In this document: one piece after another, positions 8,910 through 21,630 of the stretch
How positions within the stretch are numbered: the stretch's first letter is position 1
Layout of the letters: each line of letters opens with the position of its first letter
Source of the DNA: Rhodoferax sp. BLA1
GTDB lineage: Bacteria; Pseudomonadota; Gammaproteobacteria; Burkholderiales; Burkholderiaceae_C
Reading direction: 5' to 3'
Assembly: GCF_013416775.1 (NCBI RefSeq)
Contig: NZ_SZVI01000005.1
Location: forward strand, 186,001-250,000
Length of the DNA: 64,000 bases
Program-made: the position numbers and the translations under genes
The notes under the pieces: model-generated
Database searches by the model: none
Told to the model about the DNA's origin: nothing
What the model saw: only the letters and a program-made list of their open reading frames with translations

Positions 8910-9368
8910 ATGGAACTCGACCGCATTGACCGCAAGATCCTGCACGCCTTGCAAGAGGATGGCCGCATCAGCAACCTCAAACTGGCCGAACTGGTCACCC
9001 TGTCACCCACCGCCGTGCTGGCGCGGGTGCAACGGCTGACCAAAGACGGTGTGATTCAAGGCTACGAGGCGCGGCTGGACCCGGTCAAACTGGGTGCCGG
9101 GCTGATGGTGTTTGTCGAGGTGCTGCTGGACAAGACCACGCCCAACGTGTTTGAGGCCTTCAAGGCAGCGGTGCAGGTGCGCGTCGAAATTTTGGAGTGC
9201 CACATGGTGGCCGGTGGCTTTGATTACCTGCTCAAGACCCGGATGGCCGACATGAATGCCTACCGCGAGTTTGCCGGCACCGTGTTATGGCAACTGCCGG
9301 GTGTGCGTGAGACACGCACTTATGCGGTGATGGAAGAGGTCAAGAACACCACCCATCTGCCGGTATAA
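8910..9368 (+). CDS. putR: Lrp/AsnC family regulator, probable proline-utilisation regulator
   Basis: A 152-residue Lrp-type protein with an N-terminal helix-turn-helix (DRIDRKILHALQEDGRISNLKLAELVTLSPTAVLARVQRL) and a C-terminal RAM domain (ECHMVAGGFDYLLKTR). It sits head-to-head with putA across 164 bases of AT-rich DNA. In proteobacteria whose PutA lacks the DNA-binding domain, a divergent Lrp-type activator commonly controls putA in response to proline, and that is the inferred role here. The symbol is assigned by context. Confidence 0.85.
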   Translation: MELDRIDRKILHALQEDGRISNLKLAELVTLSPTAVLARVQRLTKDGVIQGYEARLDPVKLGAGLMVFVEVLLDKTTPNVFEAFKAAVQVRVEILECHMVAGGFDYLLKTRMADMNAYREFAGTVLWQLPGVRETRTYAVMEEVKNTTHLPV

Positions 9369-9421
9369 GCAGACCGCCGGGCGGTCTGCCGGGCAAGCTC
9401 AGCAACAGCGTGCCGAGCTTG
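9369..9421. terminator. Two inverted repeats between convergent putR and yidC
   Basis: GCAGACCGCC pairs with GGCGGTCTGC (9369-9389), although only one base separates the arms, so the real hairpin would use fewer pairs. CAAGCTCAGCA pairs with TGCCGAGCTTG (about 9394-9420) with one mismatch. They fill the space between two converging genes and probably end transcription from both sides. No T tract follows on either strand. Confidence 0.45.
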
Positions 9422-9431
9422 TCACACCGGG

Positions 9432-11144
9432 TCAGAACTTGGGCAGGTGGAACTTCGGTGGCACACCCATGCGGGTGTTGATGACCCACTGCTGGGCAAT
9501 CGACAAGATGTTGTTGGTGATCCAGTACAACACCAGGCCCGAGGGGAAGAAGAAGAACATCACGCTGAAGGCCAGCGGCATGAACCACATCATCTTGGCT
9601 TGCAAGGGGTCTGGCGGCGCCGGGTTTAGCGAGGTCTGCAGCACCGTGGTCAACGTCATGATGATCGGCAGGATGTAGAACGGATCGGGTGAGGACAAGT
9701 CATGGATCCAGCCCAGCCACGGTGTGTTGCGCATTTCCACGCTCGACAACAACACCCAGTACAGCGCAATGAACACCGGAATCTGGATCATGATCGGGAA
9801 ACAACCGCCCAAGGGGTTGACCTTTTCCTCGCGGTAGATGCGCATCATCTCCTGCTGCATCTTCTGCGGGTTGTCCTTGAGGCGCTCACGCATCTCGGTC
9901 ACTTTCGGGTTGACCGCCTTCATCTTGGCCATGCTGGCATAGGCCTTGGCATTGAGCCAGTAAAACGCAATCTTGAGCAACAGCACCAGCGCCATGATCG
10001 ACCAACCCCAGTTGGCGATGACGTTGTGCAGCTGCACCAGCAACCAGTACAGCGGCTTAGCCAGCATGGTCAGCCAGCCATAGTCCTTGACCAGTTCCAG
10101 GCCGGGTGTCAACGAGCTCAACACTTCTTCTTCCTGAGGACCAGCAAACAAGGTGGTGTCGAGTGTTTTGCGTTCACCCGGTGCCAGCTCGGCCAGCGGT
10201 GCAATCATGCCCACCGAGTACAAATTGGTGTCGACCTTGCGCAGGAACAGGTCACGGTGGATGCCATCACCCAACAGCCAGGCGCTGGCAAAGTAATGCT
10301 GCACCATGGCCACATAACCGTTGGTGGCGGATTTCTCGACATCGACCTTGTTCTTCTCGATGTCTTCAAAGTTGACTTTTTGGTACTTCTTGGCTTCGGT
10401 GTAAATCGCCGGGCCGGTGAAGGTGGAGTAAAAGCTTGACTCACCCGGCGGCTTGTTGCCGTCGCGCACCAGTTGCAGGTACAGCTGCGGCACCACAGGT
10501 GAGTTACCCACATTCACAATTTCGTGTTTAACTGCCAGGGCATAACTGCCGCGTTTGAAGGTGTAGGTCTTGATCAGCTTGACACCACCCACCTCGGGCG
10601 ATTCGAACCGCACTTCGAGCGTCTGGCTGCCGTCTTTGAGGCTGCGCTCACCGGGTGCCAGGGTCATCACGGCCTTGTGGGTGGGCAGGGCAGGGCCGCC
10701 GTTGGCCGCAATCAGACCCGACTGGGCCAGGTAAACCCGCGATGGGCTGTCGTCGAGCAAGACAAAGTTGCGGGACTTGTCCGCCATATCGATGTGTTTG
10801 AGGAACTCGGTACGCACCACCGAACCACCTTCGGTGTCAAAGGTGACCTTCAGCACATCGTTCTGGACAACCACTTGCTCATGCGCGACTTTCGCCACAT
10901 CTTGTGCAGGCAAACCGCTCGTAGCCTTGGCTATATCTGAGCTATTAGCTGCAGTATTTGTAGCAGTGGGTACCGCGCTTGGCACGCCGCTGGCCGGTGT
11001 TGCGCTGGCACCTTGGGCCACCACCGGGGTCGGGCTCGGGAAAAAGGTCGTTGCCCGCCCGTTGTAGACCTGCCATTGGTCCCATAGCATGACCAGAGAC
11101 ATGCCAAAGACCACCCACAACATAGTGCGCCGAATATCGTTCAT
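9432..11144 (-). CDS. yidC: Membrane protein insertase YidC
   Basis: YidC inserts and folds inner-membrane proteins, alone or with SecYEG. The 570-residue protein has the Gram-negative layout: an N-terminal membrane anchor (TMLWVVFGMSLVMLWDQW), a large periplasmic domain (about 80-350) and the conserved C-terminal helices beginning KPLYWLLVQLHNVIANWGWSIM. The loop between anchor and periplasmic domain (about residues 35-75) is low-complexity and includes a probable in-frame copy of the dispersed repeat. Its start overlaps the yidD stop by four bases. The usual downstream neighbour mnmE is absent; an Lrp regulator converges instead. Confidence 0.97.
   Translation of the reverse strand: MNDIRRTMLWVVFGMSLVMLWDQWQVYNGRATTFFPSPTPVVAQGASATPASGVPSAVPTATNTAANSSDIAKATSGLPAQDVAKVAHEQVVVQNDVLKVTFDTEGGSVVRTEFLKHIDMADKSRNFVLLDDSPSRVYLAQSGLIAANGGPALPTHKAVMTLAPGERSLKDGSQTLEVRFESPEVGGVKLIKTYTFKRGSYALAVKHEIVNVGNSPVVPQLYLQLVRDGNKPPGESSFYSTFTGPAIYTEAKKYQKVNFEDIEKNKVDVEKSATNGYVAMVQHYFASAWLLGDGIHRDLFLRKVDTNLYSVGMIAPLAELAPGERKTLDTTLFAGPQEEEVLSSLTPGLELVKDYGWLTMLAKPLYWLLVQLHNVIANWGWSIMALVLLLKIAFYWLNAKAYASMAKMKAVNPKVTEMRERLKDNPQKMQQEMMRIYREEKVNPLGGCFPIMIQIPVFIALYWVLLSSVEMRNTPWLGWIHDLSSPDPFYILPIIMTLTTVLQTSLNPAPPDPLQAKMMWFMPLAFSVMFFFFPSGLVLYWITNNILSIAQQWVINTRMGVPPKFHLPKF
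10918..10966 (-). repeat. Probable dispersed palindromic repeat inside yidC linker
   Basis: The minus strand reads GCTACAAATACTGCAGCTAATAGC-TCAGATATAGCC-AAGGCTACGAG, resembling a decayed member of the same repeat family (TAGCTA plus GCC/GGC arms). It encodes ATNTAANSSDIAKATSG in the non-conserved periplasmic linker. This is the weakest of the four intragenic copies. Confidence 0.4.
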
Positions 11145-11425
11145 GAAGACTTCTTTTCAGGGGAAGTTGAGATCAACCGGGTCAACAGGCGACGCGGAGA
11201 AACAGTGTTGGGCGGCGGGACGGGGTCAAGCCCTCCCTCACACCAAGGATGGCAACGCCCCAGACGCTTGAGCGTGAGGTAGCTGCCTTGGGCCGCACCA
11301 TGGGTTTGCAAAGCTTGCAGAGCATACGCAGAACAGGTCGGCTCAAAACGACAAGCCGACCCCAGCGACGGGCTCAAAAACAGCCGGTAGCCTTTGACCA
11401 GGCCGATCAACAGACGCGCCATCAT
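11141..11425 (-). CDS. yidD: Membrane protein insertion efficiency factor YidD
   Basis: A 94-residue protein with the YidD signature LFLSPSLGSACRFEPTCSAYALQALQTHGAAQGSYLTLKRLGRCHPW, including the conserved cysteines. It is a small membrane-associated protein that assists YidC-dependent insertion. It overlaps both neighbours by four bases (rnpA upstream, yidC downstream), so translation is probably coupled along rpmH-rnpA-yidD-yidC. Confidence 0.95.
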   Translation of the reverse strand: MMARLLIGLVKGYRLFLSPSLGSACRFEPTCSAYALQALQTHGAAQGSYLTLKRLGRCHPWCEGGLDPVPPPNTVSPRRLLTRLISTSPEKKSS

Positions 11426-11826
11426 GGCTGTTGCGGGCGTGCTGCCACGGCCCGAGCAAACAACTGCTGCAACTCACTGCGCACCGCCGCTTTCAGCACC
11501 TCAGACGTGGCACTGACAAAGTGCTGGCGATCAAAACCGCTGCGCAGTCGCACCACATGGGCAGACCGCGTCAGTGAAGAGGCAAAGTCCTGGCTCACGG
11601 CGTACACCTGGCGCTTGATGGTATTGCGGGTGACCGCACGTTTAGCCCAGCGTTTGGGCACCATGGCGCCCAGCCAGACATCGTCCACCGCAAACAGTGG
11701 TTGACGGGCTTCATCGGTTTGATTGGCATTCAGGGCCACGCAATGCAAGGCAAAGTGAGGGGTTCGCGCCAAAGTGGAGCCAGCCAATACCGCCTGGAAC
11801 TGTGGGCGGTTTGCAAGACGCTGCAA
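11422..11826 (-). CDS. rnpA: Ribonuclease P protein component
   Basis: RnpA is the protein subunit that helps the RNase P RNA cut 5' leaders from tRNA precursors. The 134-residue sequence has the family's basic motif VPKRWAKRAVTRNTIKRQVYAV, which matches the RNR signature, and a central beta-sheet segment. It follows rpmH by 54 bases and overlaps yidD by four. Confidence 0.93.
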   Translation of the reverse strand: MQRLANRPQFQAVLAGSTLARTPHFALHCVALNANQTDEARQPLFAVDDVWLGAMVPKRWAKRAVTRNTIKRQVYAVSQDFASSLTRSAHVVRLRSGFDRQHFVSATSEVLKAAVRSELQQLFARAVAARPQQP

Positions 11827-11880
11827 GGTCAGGCCGCGTGGAGAAGGCTGGACAGCCGCTGACCCATCTCGCGACGGGAT

Positions 11881-12015
11881 TTAGACAGCCAGACGCTTGC
11901 GACCCTTGGCGCGGCGCGCATTGATCACAGCGCGGCCGCCACGGGTTTTCATGCGGACCAAAAAGCCGTGGGTGCGAGCGCGACGAATTTTGGAGGGTTG
12001 GTATGTGCGTTTCAT
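11881..12015 (-). CDS. rpmH: Large ribosomal subunit protein bL34
   Basis: The minus strand encodes a 44-residue, strongly basic protein that starts [20 protein letters not shown] and ends AKGRKRLAV, the full bL34 sequence pattern. An AGGA ribosome-binding site precedes the ATG at 12015. It is the first gene of the rpmH-rnpA-yidD-yidC operon and is divergent from dnaA. Confidence 0.98.
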   Translation of the reverse strand: MKRTYQPSKIRRARTHGFLVRMKTRGGRAVINARRAKGRKRLAV

Positions 12016-12215
12016 TTTGGAAATCCTAAGAGGCTAAAGCAGCTGATTGCTCCACGGAACAAGTGCCCGTGCCAAATCAACCGACGTTCGGTTTTCTCCT
12101 GAAATGTTCAGGGAACCGCGGATTATCGCAAATTTTTGTGACCAGCGGTTCACCATTAGTTTCATAGATGTTCGCAAGGGCCTGCCAGCAGCAAGATTTG
12201 CGGGTTGCCACGGGG

Positions 12216-12224
12216 TGTGGATAA
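12216..12224 (-). promoter_or_regulatory. DnaA box (perfect)
   Basis: TGTGGATAA is the exact complement of the consensus TTATCCACA. It lies 64 bases before the dnaA start and probably mediates autorepression by DnaA. Confidence 0.75.
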
Positions 12225-12264
12225 GGCTTTGATAAATTAGAATACAGGGCACAGCAATTTAAAA

Positions 12265-12273
12265 CTATCCACA
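12265..12273 (+). promoter_or_regulatory. DnaA box (one mismatch)
   Basis: CTATCCACA differs from TTATCCACA at the first base only. It sits 15 bases before the dnaA start codon. Confidence 0.6.
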
Positions 12274-12288
12274 CCAAGCTGACACCAC

Positions 12289-13698
12289 ATGACGCAGGGA
12301 TCCCCACCGCAGCCAGACACCCACGAGGTCCTGGCCAGCCCCGATTTTTGGCAAACCTGCATCGAACAACTGGCGCAGGAGTTGCCTGACCAACAGTTCC
12401 AGACCTGGATCAAGCCACTGACAGCACAGGTCTCTGACGACCTGTCCAAAGTCACGATTTTTGTCGCCAACCGCTTCAAGATGGACTGGATCCGGGCGCA
12501 ATACAGCGCCCGCCTGGCCGCCCTGATGGAGCGCCTCACCGGGCAACCCGTCAGCATTGAACTGGCTTTGGCCGCACGTGAGCCGACCCCCAGGGCGCCC
12601 CTGCTTGGTAAACCCGCCAATGCGCCGGGCCAGGCGGCCGCCCCGAGTCCAGACAACATCAACAGCAACGAGCCCCTTAAAAGCCGGCTCAATGCCGCGT
12701 TGACCTTTGACGCCCTGGTCGAGGGCAGCGCCAACCGCATGGCGCGCGCCGCTGCCATGCATGTGGCGGGTATGCCTGGTCATCTGTACAACCCCTTGTT
12801 TATTTACGGCGGTGTCGGCCTAGGCAAAACCCATTTGATGCACGCTGTGGGTAACCAGCTGATCAGTGAGCGACCCAACGCCAAGGTGCTCTACATCCAC
12901 GCCGAGCAATTTGTGACCGACGTGGTGAAAGCCTACCAGCGCAAAGCGTTCGACGAGTTCAAGGAGCGCTACCACTCGCTGGACCTGCTGCTGATCGATG
13001 ACGTGCAGTTTTTTGCCAACAAGGAACGCACCCAGGAAGAGTTTTTCAACGCCTTTGAGGCCTTGCTGGCGCGCAAATCACACATCGTGATGACCAGCGA
13101 CACCTACCCCAAAGGCCTGGCCGACATCCACGAGCGCCTCGTCTCGCGCTTTGATTCGGGCCTGACGGTGGCCATCGAGCCGCCCGAGCTGGAAATGCGG
13201 GTGGCGATTCTGATCAACAAGGCGCATGCCGAAGGCATCGTGATGCCCGAAGAGGTGGCGTTTTTTGTTGCCAAGAATGTGCGCTCGAACGTGCGCGAGC
13301 TCGAAGGTGCTTTGCGCAAAATTCTGGCCTACTCACGCTTCAACCAAAAGGAAATTTCGATTGCCCTGGCACGCGAGGCGCTACGCGACCTGCTGTCGAT
13401 CCAGAACCGGCAGATTTCTGTGGAAAACATCCAGAAAACGGTGGCCGACTACTACAAAATCAAGATCGCCGACATGTACTCCAAAAAGCGCCCGGCCAGC
13501 ATCGCCCGGCCACGCCAGATTGCCATGTACCTGGCCAAGGAGTTGACACAAAAGAGCCTGCCGGAAATCGGCGAGTTGTTTGGCGGGCGCGACCACACCA
13601 CGGTGTTGCATGCGGTGCGAAAAATTGGAGGGGAACGCCAACAATTGACGGAGCTCAACCAGCAGTTGCACGTGCTGGAGCAGACCCTCAAAGGCTGA
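12289..13698 (+). CDS. dnaA: Chromosomal replication initiator protein DnaA
   Basis: DnaA binds DnaA boxes and melts the origin. The 469-residue protein has domain I (about 1-90), a variable linker, the AAA+ domain with Walker [11 protein letters not shown] and Walker [11 protein letters not shown], and the C-terminal DNA-binding domain with the signature [15 protein letters not shown]. It is followed by dnaN after 69 bases and then gyrB, the common bacterial order. Two DnaA boxes lie in its promoter region. Confidence 0.98.
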   Translation: MTQGSPPQPDTHEVLASPDFWQTCIEQLAQELPDQQFQTWIKPLTAQVSDDLSKVTIFVANRFKMDWIRAQYSARLAALMERLTGQPVSIELALAAREPTPRAPLLGKPANAPGQAAAPSPDNINSNEPLKSRLNAALTFDALVEGSANRMARAAAMHVAGMPGHLYNPLFIYGGVGLGKTHLMHAVGNQLISERPNAKVLYIHAEQFVTDVVKAYQRKAFDEFKERYHSLDLLLIDDVQFFANKERTQEEFFNAFEALLARKSHIVMTSDTYPKGLADIHERLVSRFDSGLTVAIEPPELEMRVAILINKAHAEGIVMPEEVAFFVAKNVRSNVRELEGALRKILAYSRFNQKEISIALAREALRDLLSIQNRQISVENIQKTVADYYKIKIADMYSKKRPASIARPRQIAMYLAKELTQKSLPEIGELFGGRDHTTVLHAVRKIGGERQQLTELNQQLHVLEQTLKG

Positions 13699-13767
13699 AA
13701 CAAATGAGTGGGAAAATAGCCGAAACACATCGACCAATCCATTAGAAACAGACCGGAAGAAGACAAC

Positions 13768-14874
13768 ATGATTGTGATCAAAGACACCCAAAGTAAAGTG
13801 CTCTCCGTGCTGCAGGCAGTCTCCGGCATTGTGGAGCGGCGTCATACCCTGCCGATTCTGGCCAACATCATGTTGCGCAAAACCGGCGCCAGCGTGCAGC
13901 TCACCACCAGTGACCTCGAAATCCAGATCCGCACCACTGCCGATCTGGGCGGTGATACCGGCGACTTCACCACCACCGTGGGTGCGCGCAAACTCATCGA
14001 CATCCTGCGCAGCATGCCCAGCGACCAGGTGGTGTCCCTTGAATCCAGCGCGGCCAAGCTGATCCTCAAAGGTGGCAAGAGCAAGTTCACCCTGCAGACC
14101 ATGCCCGCTGAAGACTTCCCGCTGGTGCAGGAGTCGGCCAACTTTGGCCCGGTGTTCAGCGTGCCGCAAAAAACCCTCAAAAATTTGCTCAGCCAGGTGT
14201 CTTTTGCCATGGCCGTGCACGACATCCGCTATTACCTCAACGGCATCCTGTTTGTGGCCGAAGGCCAGCAGCTCAGCCTGGTCTCGACCGACGGCCACCG
14301 CCTGGCGTTTGCCAGCGCCACGCTGGATGTGGAAGTGCCCAAACAAGAGGTGATCCTGCCGCGCAAAACGGTGCTGGAATTGCAGCGCCTGCTCAGTGAT
14401 GCCGAAGGCGCCATCGAGATGCAGTTTGCCAACAACCAGGCCAAATTCAGTTTTGACGGCATGGAGTTTGTCACCAAGCTGGTGGAGGGCAAGTTCCCGG
14501 ACTACAACCGCGTCATCCCGCGCAACCACCAAAACGGCATCACTCTGGGCCGTGCGGCCTTGTTGTCCACCCTGCAGCGCACCGCCATCCTGACCAGCGA
14601 CAAGTTCAAAGGTGTGCGCCTGAACATCGACCCCGGCACCCTGCGTGTGGCCGCTAACAACGCCGAGCAGGAAGAAGCCGTGGACGAGCTGGACATCGAC
14701 TACAGCGGTGACAGCATCGAGATTGGTTTCAACGTGACCTACCTGATTGATGCGCTGTCCAACATGAGCCAGGAGATGGTCAAGATCGAACTCTCCGACG
14801 GCAACAGTTCGGCCTTGCTGACCATTCCCGACAACGACACGTTCAAGTACGTGGTGATGCCCATGCGAATCTAG
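13768..14874 (+). CDS. dnaN: DNA polymerase III beta subunit (sliding clamp)
   Basis: The clamp encircles DNA and gives polymerase III its processivity. The 368-residue protein has the standard three-repeat length. It begins [36 protein letters not shown] and ends with the typical VVMPMRI. It lies between dnaA and gyrB on the same strand. Confidence 0.98.
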   Translation: MIVIKDTQSKVLSVLQAVSGIVERRHTLPILANIMLRKTGASVQLTTSDLEIQIRTTADLGGDTGDFTTTVGARKLIDILRSMPSDQVVSLESSAAKLILKGGKSKFTLQTMPAEDFPLVQESANFGPVFSVPQKTLKNLLSQVSFAMAVHDIRYYLNGILFVAEGQQLSLVSTDGHRLAFASATLDVEVPKQEVILPRKTVLELQRLLSDAEGAIEMQFANNQAKFSFDGMEFVTKLVEGKFPDYNRVIPRNHQNGITLGRAALLSTLQRTAILTSDKFKGVRLNIDPGTLRVAANNAEQEEAVDELDIDYSGDSIEIGFNVTYLIDALSNMSQEMVKIELSDGNSSALLTIPDNDTFKYVVMPMRI

Positions 14875-15005
14875 ACGCACAGGCTGCCCCCGTGCACCCC
14901 ACCAAACCCGCGATGAGCTGCTTGTTCCTTGCGGGTTTGATGTTTCCAGACTTCCCGAAATTTACGATGTTTTGCGACAGCGCTGACCGCCAAAAGCCTG
15001 TCTAA

Positions 15006-17627
<2,622 letters not shown>

Positions 17628-17648
17628 TGTCGTTGTTGGGCAAGTATT

Positions 17649-19439
17649 GTGGCGCTCTGTCGTCGGCAATTACTGGCAACAGCAGCCCCATTACTCCTGT
17701 TGCTAACGAGGCACAGGGGCGTGATGGCTGGCAGTTTGGCGGCGTCTGCGCCTCACCCTAAGCTGGTCACAACACAGGACGATTGGTCTTCTTTGGACAC
17801 ACGTCGCCAGGCAGATCCTGATCTGGATCGCTTGGCAACGAGCTTGCTGGATCGGGCGCGCAAGGACATCGGTATTGCGCCGTTGGCGCGTCAGCTGGAG
17901 GGCCGTCGGCTTCTGGGTGTGTCCCGGGAATTCATCCGCCGCAGCCTGCAGTGGGCCTTTGCCTACCGGGTGACTGGTGAATCCGTGTTCTTCGACCGCG
18001 CACGCCAGGAAATGCTCAACGTGGCCAGCTTCAGCGACTGGCACCCGGCGCATTACCTCGATGTTGCTGAAATGACGGCAGGCATGGCCATAGCCTATGA
18101 CTGGCTTTGGGATGACTTGACGGCAGCAGACCGCGCCACCCTACGCGGCGCCATCATCGACAAAGGCATAACACAAGCCCGGCATGGCCATTCGACCTTC
18201 AAGGCCAAAAACAACTGGAATCAGGTCTGTATTAGCGGCATGGCACTTGGCGCGCTCGCGGTAGAAGAGGACCAGGCTTCGCTGGCGACAGACCTTCTTG
18301 CTGCGGCCAAACGAGATGTCTCGATTGGTCTGAATGCCTACCGTCCCGACGGCGTTTACCCTGAAGGCCCGGGGTATTGGGACTACGGAACCTGCTATTC
18401 GGTGTTGCTCATCGCGGCCCTGCGTGGCACCAAGGGCACCGATTGGGACATTCTGAGTGCGCCAGGCTTCAAGCGCAGTGCCGAGTTTTATGCCCACGCG
18501 ATTGGCCCATCGGGCAAAACCTTTGATTTTGCAGACAGCAATGAAGGACCGGGATTCCCCTGTGCTTTGGTGTATCTGGCGCGCGAACTGGCGCAACCTG
18601 CCCTGCTGACCGCGATGCGGCAGATGATCCGGGCCAAGCGGGGTATGTCTGACCGTTTTGCACCCCTGTCCGCACTCTGGTGGCCCATGGAGACAGCTGG
18701 AAAGACCTCTTCCACAGAGTTTTCCGGTCAAGGCGACCAACCCGTGGCGATCTGGCGTTCGTCCTGGTCAGACCCCAACGCCTTGTGGTTGGCGATCAAG
18801 GCAGGGGGTGCCGCACACAACCATGCGCACATGGATGCCGGTAGCTTTGTGCTGGATCTGGACGGCGTCAGATGGGTCAAAGACCTGGGCATGCAGGACT
18901 ACAACAGCTTGGAGTCCCGGGGCATTGACCTGTGGAACATGAAGCAAAACGCCAGCCGCTGGCAAGTTTTCAGACTGTCAGCGCAAGCCCACAACACGCT
19001 GACACTCCATGGGCTGCCACACAGCGCCACGGGCATGGCGAGTTTGCGAATGCTTGAGGCGCGCGAAGCGCTGATCGACCTCACCCCCGCTCTGCTTCCC
19101 GGCCAAGTCAAACAGGCCACGCGCCGCATCCGCTTCATGGACGATGCGGTGCTTTTGAGCGACGAGATTCAAGGCGCACAGGCTGGATGCCTGGTCCGAT
19201 GGGCCATCAACACCGAAGCCGAGGTTCACATCGACGGCCATCGGGTGTCTCTCACCCAAAAGGGCAAACGCCTGGCCATACAGTTTGAGGGCACCGGACT
19301 GCAGTTGGCGGTGACGGACATCTCCGCCCCCCAGAACGACTATGACGCGCCCAACCCCAATGTCAGGCAATTGACCGTCACAGGTCAAGCAGCGGCAGAT
19401 GGCAGCTGGAAACTAAGCACCACATTCTCCCGCGCCTGA
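17649..19439 (+). CDS. Heparinase II/III-like protein, exported
   Basis: This 596-residue protein looks like a polysaccharide lyase of the heparinase II/III / alginate-lyase type. The N-terminus MALCRRQLLATAAPLLLLL has a twin-arginine followed by a hydrophobic stretch, suggesting Tat export. Residues about 60-350 resemble the alpha-toroid domain (WLWDDLTAADRATLRGAIIDKG, NNWNQVCISGMALGALA, GPGYWDYGTCYSVLLIAAL), and about 370-590 the beta-sandwich domain with AHNHAHMDAGSFVLDLDGVRWVKDLG. The substrate is unknown. It starts 21 bases after gyrB, but its AT-richer codon use suggests a later arrival. No sugar-uptake genes are nearby. Confidence 0.75.
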   Translation: MALCRRQLLATAAPLLLLLTRHRGVMAGSLAASAPHPKLVTTQDDWSSLDTRRQADPDLDRLATSLLDRARKDIGIAPLARQLEGRRLLGVSREFIRRSLQWAFAYRVTGESVFFDRARQEMLNVASFSDWHPAHYLDVAEMTAGMAIAYDWLWDDLTAADRATLRGAIIDKGITQARHGHSTFKAKNNWNQVCISGMALGALAVEEDQASLATDLLAAAKRDVSIGLNAYRPDGVYPEGPGYWDYGTCYSVLLIAALRGTKGTDWDILSAPGFKRSAEFYAHAIGPSGKTFDFADSNEGPGFPCALVYLARELAQPALLTAMRQMIRAKRGMSDRFAPLSALWWPMETAGKTSSTEFSGQGDQPVAIWRSSWSDPNALWLAIKAGGAAHNHAHMDAGSFVLDLDGVRWVKDLGMQDYNSLESRGIDLWNMKQNASRWQVFRLSAQAHNTLTLHGLPHSATGMASLRMLEAREALIDLTPALLPGQVKQATRRIRFMDDAVLLSDEIQGAQAGCLVRWAINTEAEVHIDGHRVSLTQKGKRLAIQFEGTGLQLAVTDISAPQNDYDAPNPNVRQLTVTGQAAADGSWKLSTTFSRA

Positions 19440-19565
19440 TGGGTGAGGGGAGGCGGTGGGCCACGGGTGGAAAGTCTGATCAACAGACGGGAGCACAGGT
19501 GACGCATCACGTCCTGGATGGACTTGATGCTGCTTCCCCGACTGAACAGGGTTTGTTGTGGCTTT

Positions 19566-19625
19566 ATATGAAAACTGGCATCTAGCCCTTTTTCTAAAAG
19601 GGCTGATAGCTACTTAATCAATAGC
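19566..19625 (+). repeat. Dispersed palindromic repeat (intergenic)
   Basis: The core is TCTAGCCCTTTTTCTAAAAGGGCTGATAGCTA, an inverted repeat with AGCCCTTTT/AAAAGGGCT arms followed by TAGCTA. It starts with TATATGAAAA, which recurs at the copy at 37201. Confidence 0.85.
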
Positions 19626-19776
19626 GATTGATGCTGTGGCTGTCGTGCAAGTCACTCGGTCTGCCAGTCAGGTTGCGGCCTGGTTGGCCAGCCACCAACG
19701 GCCACATGCTGCGCAGCCCTGCTCGGCCTGGCGCTTCTATCTTGGCCCGAGCAGCCGTCCAAGCGGACAGCCTGCT

Positions 19777-19805
19777 CAACAGCCTGCCGCTTGGGCAGGC
19801 TGTTG
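19777..19805. terminator. Hairpin after gpmI stop
   Basis: CAACAGCCTGCC pairs with GGCAGGCTGTTG around a short loop, just after the gpmI stop on the minus strand. There is no T tract, so it may be a processing or Rho-linked hairpin and not an intrinsic terminator. Confidence 0.5.
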
Positions 19806-19807
19806 GA

Positions 19808-21448
<1,641 letters not shown>

Positions 21449-21562
21449 GGTGGGTTCTGAAGTAAAAGTTCGGTGGATGCCTCGATTTTGCGACGCATCC
21501 CGGGTCAGGTCAGTTTATCGCTGGCCATCGGGTTAAAAAAACAAGCAGGGTACACAACGCAA

Positions 21563-21594
21563 GACTCCCCGCGCCTTGGCAGGCGAGGGGAGTT
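21563..21594 (-). terminator. Hairpin after adhE
   Basis: GACTCCCCGCGCC and GGCGAGGGGAGTT form a GC-rich stem with one interruption, between the adhE stop (21631) and gpmI. On the minus strand a run of seven T occurs further on (near 21535), but not directly after the stem. Confidence 0.5.
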
Positions 21595-21630
21595 CTCGGT
21601 CAGGGCGCTTCGCTTGCGCTGAAGTCTTGC

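Larger units (their letters stand above)
12016..12288. promoter_or_regulatory. rpmH-dnaA divergent intergenic region
   Basis: This 273-base region holds the promoters of both operons and two DnaA boxes. It is moderately AT-rich near dnaA (GATAAATTAGAATAC). I see no box cluster, AT-rich 13-mers or DnaA-trio here, so it looks more like an autoregulated dnaA promoter than a full origin. Confidence 0.6.
19440..19807. other. 368-base gene-free stretch with a repeat and a hairpin
   Basis: It contains one intergenic copy of the dispersed palindromic repeat (19566-19625) and a strong hairpin at 19777-19805 next to the gpmI stop. The rest shows no recognisable gene. Confidence 0.6.

Noticed and set aside
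12016..12288. dnaA upstream region as the sole oriC
   Set aside because: Only two DnaA boxes, no TAG tract and no box cluster; better explained as the autoregulated dnaA promoter. Not excluded as an accessory or minor origin.
13381..14880. 499-codon frame on the minus strand opposite dnaN
   Set aside because: It is the antisense of dnaN and the dnaA end, with His/Gln/Val-rich composition typical of shadow frames in high-GC genomes.
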